64,000 bases of DNA from the NCBI RefSeq assembly GCF_900292015.1, contig NZ_LR130759.1:4464001-4528000 (forward strand). Reading direction: 5' to 3'. The notes beneath the pieces were generated by a model. The model had not been told where the DNA came from. It did no database searches and was given only the letters and a program-made list of their open reading frames with translations. Position 1 is the first letter of the stretch. The number at the start of each line of letters is the position of its first letter. This DNA is from Mycobacterium basiliense (lineage in GTDB: Bacteria > Actinomycetota > Actinomycetes > Mycobacteriales > Mycobacteriaceae). The position numbers and the translations under genes were made by a program. Shown piece by piece: positions 59,185 to 64,000 of the stretch.

Positions 59185-60741
59185 ATGACCGCACCGCCCC
59201 AAGAAGCCTTCGTCGCCGCCGAGGAACGTGCGGTACCCGTCGTCAGCCCCGGGCCGCTGGTGCCCGTCGCGGACTTCGGACCGGTCGACCGATTGCGCGG
59301 CTGGATCACCACCGGCGTGATCACGCTGCTCGCCGCGATCACCCGATTCCTGAACCTGGGCTCACCGACTGACGCCGGCACCCCGATCTTCGATGAGAAG
59401 CACTACGCCCCGCAGGCCTGGCAGGTGCTGAACAACCATGGCATCGAAGACAACCCCGGTTTTGGTCTAGTCGTTCACCCGCCGGTCGGTAAGCAGATGA
59501 TCGCCATCGGTGAGGCACTATTCGGCTACAACGGGCTCGGCTGGCGGTTCAGCGGTGCACTGCTGGGCGTGGTCATGGTGGCCCTTGTGGTGCGAATCGT
59601 GCGGCGGATTAGCCGGTCAACTTTGGTCGGCGGTATCGCCGGACTCCTAGTGATCTGCGACGGCGTCAGCTTTGTCACCGCGCGCACCGCACTGCTGGAC
59701 GGCTTTCTGACGTTCTTTGTGGTGGCCGCATTCGGTGCCCTTATCGTCGACCGCGATCAGATGCGTGAACGGATGCATGTCGCCCTACTAGACGGCCGCA
59801 TCGGCGAGACGGTGTGGGGTCCCCGGTTGGGTGTGCGCTGGTGGCGCTTCGGCGCCGGGGTACTGCTCGGCCTGGCCTTTGCAACAAAGTGGTCGGGACT
59901 GTACTTCATGCTGTTTTTCGGCGTGTTGTCGTTGGCGTTCGACGTCGCCGCCCGTCGTCAATACCACGTACCCAGACCGTGGCTGGGGACCTTGCGACGT
60001 GACCTGTTCCCCACCGGCTATGCGCTGACGCTGATTCCGTTCGCCGTATACCTGGCCAGTTATGCGGGTTGGTTTGCCTCCGAGACCGCGATCGACCGGC
60101 ACCAGGTGGGCCAGACGATTGGCCCGAACAGCGTTATCCCGTTGCCCGACGCCATTCGGTCGCTCTGGTACTACACCGCCAAGGCGTTTCACTTCCATGC
60201 GACCCTGACCAATTCGGCGGGCAACTACCACCCTTGGGAGTCCAAACCGTGGAGCTGGCCAATGTCATTGCGGCCGGTGCTGTACGCCATCGACCAGCAA
60301 GACGTGCCCGGCTGCGGCGCGCAATCCTGCGTGAAGGCCGAGATGCTGGTCGGCACCCCCGCCATGTGGTGGCTCTCGGTGCCGGTCCTGCTCTACTGCG
60401 CCTGGCGGACGTTCGTACGCCGAGACTGGCGATACGCGGCGGTATTGCTTGGCTATTGCGCCGGATGGTTGCCGTGGTTTGGCGATATCGATCGGCAGAT
60501 GTACTTCTTCTACGCGGCGACCATGGCACCGTTTCTCGTCATGGCCATCGCGCTGATTCTTGGCGATATCCTCTACCAGCCCGGCCAGGGTAAGGAGCGG
60601 CGCACGCTGGGATTGATTTTCGTGTGCTGCTATGTGGCGTTGGTGGTGACGAACTTCGCCTGGCTGTTCCCCATACTCACCGGTCTGCCGATCTCCCAAC
60701 AGACCTGGAACATGGAAATCTGGCTGCCCAGCTGGCGGTGA
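59185..60741 (+). CDS. pmt: Protein O-mannosyltransferase
   Basis: 518 residues from ATG 59185. GT39 membrane enzyme transferring mannose from polyprenyl phosphomannose to Sec-exported proteins. The catalytic acidic pair lies in the first external loop (IFDEKHYAPQAW, near residues 71-72). About ten membrane segments (for example ALLGVVMVALVVRIV; YAVLLGYCAGWL-like; LGLIFVCCYVALVVTNFAWL) and the HPPVGKQMIAIG segment fit bacterial Pmt. Essential for glycosylation of lipoproteins such as those in this window. Confidence 0.95.
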   Translation: MTAPPQEAFVAAEERAVPVVSPGPLVPVADFGPVDRLRGWITTGVITLLAAITRFLNLGSPTDAGTPIFDEKHYAPQAWQVLNNHGIEDNPGFGLVVHPPVGKQMIAIGEALFGYNGLGWRFSGALLGVVMVALVVRIVRRISRSTLVGGIAGLLVICDGVSFVTARTALLDGFLTFFVVAAFGALIVDRDQMRERMHVALLDGRIGETVWGPRLGVRWWRFGAGVLLGLAFATKWSGLYFMLFFGVLSLAFDVAARRQYHVPRPWLGTLRRDLFPTGYALTLIPFAVYLASYAGWFASETAIDRHQVGQTIGPNSVIPLPDAIRSLWYYTAKAFHFHATLTNSAGNYHPWESKPWSWPMSLRPVLYAIDQQDVPGCGAQSCVKAEMLVGTPAMWWLSVPVLLYCAWRTFVRRDWRYAAVLLGYCAGWLPWFGDIDRQMYFFYAATMAPFLVMAIALILGDILYQPGQGKERRTLGLIFVCCYVALVVTNFAWLFPILTGLPISQQTWNMEIWLPSWR

Positions 60742-60780
60742 TGCACCAGACTATCGCCGGCCTCGGCGACAGTGGTCAAG

Positions 60781-61989
60781 CTAAGGCAGCGGGTCGCGCG
60801 CTACCGGGCACGACATGCAGCGAGGTCCGCCCCGGCCGGTACCCAACTCGGAGCCCGCAATCGTGAGCACTTCGATGCCGGCGGCCTCCAGGCGGGCGTT
60901 GGTCTGGGCATTGCGCTCATAGGCAACCACGACGCCGGGCGCCAACGCCAACGTGTTGTTGCCGTCGTCCCACTGCTCGCGTTCGGCGACGACGGGATCG
61001 ATGCCGGTGCCAATGACTCGCAACTTGTCGATGCCCATCGCGCTGGCCGCGGCCTCCACGAACGGAGCGGCGTCGCTGATGGTCACACCGTCGGTCGTGC
61101 GCTGGATGGTGAACGCGGTGAGGTTGTCCACAACGTTCGCATACATCACCACGGTGTCGACATCGACCATCGTGCACACGGTGTCCAGGTGCATTTGCGC
61201 GCGCCGTTGCGCGATCGGCACCGCAAGCACCGTGTGGGCGAGTCCGTCATCGAAGAGGCTGCGCGCCAACGCTTCTGCACCTGCCGGGGTGGTCCGCTCC
61301 CCCACTCCCACGGCGACCACCCCGGGCGAGAGCAACAACACGTCACCACCTTCGACAGGGGCGGTGCGTGACTCGTAGGCACGACGGATGCCGGTGAACT
61401 TCGGGTGATGGGCATAGATGATGTCGGTCAGCGACGCCTCGCGCACGCGTGCCCGCAACGCCAAGGACGGGATCACGAACCGCGGCCCGATCCAGATCGA
61501 CGAGTCCCGAGTGAACAGCAGGTTCGGTAGCGGGTCGATAACGAAATCCCCACCCTGATGCATGCGAACCACCAACGACACGTCGGTGCGGGTGTCCGCC
61601 GGTAGCTCGTTGAACGTCATCCCTGCGGTGAGCACATGAGCCAGCCGAACCGGGTCGAGGCCACGCAGGTAGGCGGAAAGCTCTTGCGCCAATGGCATTC
61701 CGAGCCGGCGGGCATCCACGGCGGCGGCCACTCCCTGCATCCGGGCCGCCCCGCTTTCCAACGCCTCGGTCAGCAGCTCGGACAGCAGCAGCACTTCCAC
61801 CCCGCGTGAGCGCAGCAGTTCGGCGAACTCGTCATGCTCGTCCTGCGCGCGGGATACCCAGGGCAACCCGTCGAACAGCAGTTGGTCGCTGTTGCGCGGG
61901 GTGAGCCTGCGCAGTTCGGTACCCGGCCGGTGCAGGATGGCAACCCTCAGCGTGCCTACCTCGGAATTGGAACTCAGCTCGACGCCCAC
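60781..61989 (-). CDS. arcA: Arginine deiminase
   Basis: 402 residues, equal to M. tuberculosis Rv1001. Converts arginine to citrulline and ammonia. Guanidino-modifying fold with [48 protein letters not shown] with conserved Glu/Asp, and the catalytic Cys near the C-terminus in [16 protein letters not shown]. No arcB or arcC lies nearby. Convergent with pmt. Confidence 0.96.
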   Translation of the reverse strand: MGVELSSNSEVGTLRVAILHRPGTELRRLTPRNSDQLLFDGLPWVSRAQDEHDEFAELLRSRGVEVLLLSELLTEALESGAARMQGVAAAVDARRLGMPLAQELSAYLRGLDPVRLAHVLTAGMTFNELPADTRTDVSLVVRMHQGGDFVIDPLPNLLFTRDSSIWIGPRFVIPSLALRARVREASLTDIIYAHHPKFTGIRRAYESRTAPVEGGDVLLLSPGVVAVGVGERTTPAGAEALARSLFDDGLAHTVLAVPIAQRRAQMHLDTVCTMVDVDTVVMYANVVDNLTAFTIQRTTDGVTISDAAPFVEAAASAMGIDKLRVIGTGIDPVVAEREQWDDGNNTLALAPGVVVAYERNAQTNARLEAAGIEVLTIAGSELGTGRGGPRCMSCPVARDPLP

Positions 61990-62048
61990 AACTCAAACCG
62001 TAGCCGTGCCAACGACGATCGTCGCGCCGTGTACCCCGCATCGAACTA

Positions 62049-62666
62049 GTGTGCGATAGACTCACGGCCGTGGCGTTCGCGGTACAGGGCTCGCTATTCG
62101 AACACAACGAGCGCAGACAGCTGGGCGGGGGCGCCTTCCTGGACGTCCGTGCCAACTGGCTCAAAGACGACGACGACCTGCTGGAGGCACTGCTGACCAC
62201 AGTGCCATGGCGCGCCGAACGGCGGCAGATGTATGACCGCGTAGTCGATGTGCCCCGCCTAGTGAGTTTCCACGACCTGACGATCGAGGACCCACCGCAT
62301 CCGCAGCTGGCGCGGATTCGGCGGCGACTCAACGACATTTACGGTGGCGAACTGGGTGAACCGTTCACCACCGTCGGGCTGTGCTGCTACCGAGATGGCT
62401 CCGACAGCGTCGCCTGGCACGGCGACACCATCGGCCGTAGCAACACAGAAGACACCATGGTGGCGATCGTGAGTCTGGGCGCTACCCGCATCTTCGCGCT
62501 GCGCCCGCGCGGCGGCGGGCCGTCTTTACGCCTCCCGTTGGCTCATGGCGATCTGCTGGTGATGGGTGGATCGTGCCAGCGCACCTGGGAGCACTCGGTA
62601 CCCAAGACCTCGACGCCCGCTGGCCCGCGGGTCAGCATCCAATTCCGGCCGCGCGACGTGCGGTAG
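62049..62666 (+). CDS. AlkB-like Fe(II)/2-oxoglutarate-dependent dioxygenase
   Basis: 205 residues from GTG 62049 (GTG 62070 possible). Iron-binding HxD in SVAWHGDTIG and distal His in TWEHSVPK, with the 2-oxoglutarate Arg pair in RVSIQFRPRD; nucleotide-recognition region PWRAERRQMYDRVVDVPRLV. Expected to reverse alkylation damage in DNA or RNA; the Rv1000c orthologue is uncharacterised to my knowledge. Divergent from arcA. Confidence 0.9.
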   Translation: MCDRLTAVAFAVQGSLFEHNERRQLGGGAFLDVRANWLKDDDDLLEALLTTVPWRAERRQMYDRVVDVPRLVSFHDLTIEDPPHPQLARIRRRLNDIYGGELGEPFTTVGLCCYRDGSDSVAWHGDTIGRSNTEDTMVAIVSLGATRIFALRPRGGGPSLRLPLAHGDLLVMGGSCQRTWEHSVPKTSTPAGPRVSIQFRPRDVR

Positions 62667-62688
62667 GCGTCAGCGTAGGCAGCAAGCC

Positions 62689-63360
62689 CTAGCCGAGCAC
62701 CGCAGTCACCGCTTTGACGAGCAAGTCGCGGGCGCGATTGGTGTCCACCGGCGCGACCTGCTGACCGGGCACCACAAGCGGATTGGCGATGACGTTCACC
62801 TGGTAGTCGCCGGATTGCGCCGAATAGTCGTAGAGCTCGCCGGTATGAGCCGACCCGTCGACCAGCGCCTGCAGCACACGGTGCACGCCGCGCGTTTGCA
62901 CACCCTCGATGTGGGGAGCCTCGATCACCTCGATGCCACCTCGCACGCCCGCGCCGGAAAACGCGACCTTGGCGCATTCCTCCCCTGGGTCGTTGGACGG
63001 CAGCGCCTGCGAGGTCTCCACCGCGATCACGACGAACCGATTGCCGTTGCCCTCGGCCGAGACGGCGGCCATATTGCCCTCAAGGCCGGCTGGCAGCTGA
63101 GGCCCCAGCGCGGCCTTTGCGCAATTCGCCGGATCAAACCTCAGACCTTCGGGCAGCTTTCGAGCAGCAAAGAATTGCGGATCGATCGCCCTGGGGGGGA
63201 TTTCGCTGACCTTGAACTCGGGTCCGAAAGTCGACTTCACCTCGGCAACGTTGGCGATGTCGGGCGGTCGCGACTGCGAGGCACCCGGGGAACACCCGGC
63301 CAGCAGGCACACCGATCCCAGCACGAGTACCACCTTGGACACCGTCGCCACCATACCCAA
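62689..63360 (-). CDS. Putative lipoprotein, DUF5642-like
   Basis: 223 residues. Lipoprotein signal peptide with lipobox CLLAGC (Cys about 22). The mature domain has AEVKSTFGPEFKVSEIPPRA, NCAKAALGPQLP and GVQTRGVHRVLQALVDGSAH, ending DLLVKAVTAVLG. The next gene upstream encodes a clearly related protein (shared GVQT and DLLVK..ST segments), so they are tandem paralogues. Function unknown. Confidence 0.83.
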   Translation of the reverse strand: MGMVATVSKVVLVLGSVCLLAGCSPGASQSRPPDIANVAEVKSTFGPEFKVSEIPPRAIDPQFFAARKLPEGLRFDPANCAKAALGPQLPAGLEGNMAAVSAEGNGNRFVVIAVETSQALPSNDPGEECAKVAFSGAGVRGGIEVIEAPHIEGVQTRGVHRVLQALVDGSAHTGELYDYSAQSGDYQVNVIANPLVVPGQQVAPVDTNRARDLLVKAVTAVLG

Positions 63361-63369
63361 CCCGGCAAC

Positions 63370-64000
63370 CTAGCTGCGCAACGTCGACACCGTTTTGACC
63401 AGCAGATCAGCGGCGAACTGCGGTGCCAGCGGCGCACCCATGGACCCCGGATCGGTGGTAAGCGTGGTGAACGCGTAGTACGCGCCCAAATAGGCGATGA
63501 ATGTATATGCTTGCGTGGCGATTTCGGCGCCGGACTCCACCGATGTGCGGATGTCGGCCACCATGCCCAGTGTTTGAACACCGTCGATGCGCGGGGGCTG
63601 GGTAAGACGAATGCTGGCCGTCGTGTGCGGGTCGGACATGGTCCACTGTGCGCATTCGGCAACCAGATTGCCGTCGAGAGCTGCTGGGCCTGTCGACACA
63701 GCCACCACCACCGCATCGATGATGCCCCCCGCGCCGGAGCCCGACACCCCTTGTGCGGACTGGTCAACTCCGCTGCCCAGGTCGGCAAGCGAGCCGCATG
63801 GTGCCGGCGTGGCCGTCGCATCGCCGTCCAATCGCCAGATCACCCTTGGCGAGACCCCGCCGCGCAAGCCGCTGGTCACCTCATAGTCTGGCGGCAGCTC
63901 GCGACCGACTCTTTTGATGTTGGCGGGGTTGACGGTTGCCGGACCAGCCGACGAGGATACCGGCGCCGGCGCCGACACCGGTGTCGGCACGTGCCCACAC
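63370..64000 (-). CDS. Putative lipoprotein paralogue, 5' end outside the window
   Basis: At least 209 codons, open to the right edge. The codon TGT at 63999-63997 precedes GHVPTPVSAPAPVSSSAG, so a lipobox Cys probably sits there and the signal peptide lies beyond the window. The domain repeats the pattern of its neighbour: NIKRVGRELPPDYEVTSGL, PRIDGVQTLGMVADIRTSVE, AADLLVKTVSTLRS. Only 9 bp separate it from the downstream paralogue, so they form an operon. The GTG at 63990 is not a likely start. Confidence 0.78.
   Translation of the reverse strand, partial: CGHVPTPVSAPAPVSSSAGPATVNPANIKRVGRELPPDYEVTSGLRGGVSPRVIWRLDGDATATPAPCGSLADLGSGVDQSAQGVSGSGAGGIIDAVVVAVSTGPAALDGNLVAECAQWTMSDPHTTASIRLTQPPRIDGVQTLGMVADIRTSVESGAEIATQAYTFIAYLGAYYAFTTLTTDPGSMGAPLAPQFAADLLVKTVSTLRS

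Overview
The window comes from a slow-growing Mycobacterium related to, but not identical with, M. tuberculosis. Evidence: high G+C, GTG/TTG starts, a PE8/PPE15/esxJ/esxI cluster, rpfB, prsA, pks16, lpqU and lpqT, and a gene order that follows the H37Rv block Rv1055 down to about Rv0999 in reverse. Comparisons with M. tuberculosis are from memory; no search was run. Departures from that order are the most informative parts.

Layout. 1-4325: right end of an integrative element (prophage or phage satellite) lodged against the 3' end of a tRNA-Leu gene: tyrosine integrase, XRE repressor, divergent excisionase-like gene (frame-disrupted), zinc-finger protein, a small protein and a DUF3631 protein running off the left edge. 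4400-7654: PE8, PPE15, EsxJ, EsxI, closed by a strong hairpin terminator. 7844-18415: signalling and potassium block, trcR-trcS, then kdpFABC and kdpDE all in one direction, with a micro-ORF before kdpF and an unusually long KdpC. 18480-28934: minus-strand block with a winged-helix-like small protein, ppx, DUF501, ftsB-like, eno, lpqU, mazG, mfd and a TetR regulator. 28935-29402: a 57-bp VNTR and tRNA-Gln.

29538-33128: glmU, prsA, arsC, lpqT. 33129-41554: accessory island between lpqT and rplY, a single 2384-residue NRPS (C-A-PCP-C-A-PCP-TE). Its two modules contain an apparently identical 1.8-kb tract. The gene starts with MbtH-like residues, has A/T-richer ends, and is bracketed by two 152-bp copies of a palindromic repeat whose stems differ by a compensatory base-pair change. 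41555-50719: core genes rplY, pth, pks16, ispE, ksgA, rpfB, tatD, metG, with a terminator-like hairpin in the rpfB leader.

50780-64000: a lipoprotein, an ECF41-type sigma factor with an FAD oxidoreductase and a matching candidate promoter, pabB, a Pro/Gly/Leu-rich exported protein, rsmI, pmt, arcA, an AlkB-like dioxygenase and two related lipoproteins, the last cut by the window edge.

Functionally, most of the window is housekeeping: UDP-GlcNAc and PRPP supply, enolase, isoprenoid synthesis, ribosome maturation, DNA repair, mannosylation and resuscitation. Three accessory modules are overlaid on it: the tRNA-anchored element, the bracketed NRPS island, and the ECF41/oxidoreductase pair. The kdp operon also differs in arrangement and KdpC type from that of M. 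tuberculosis.
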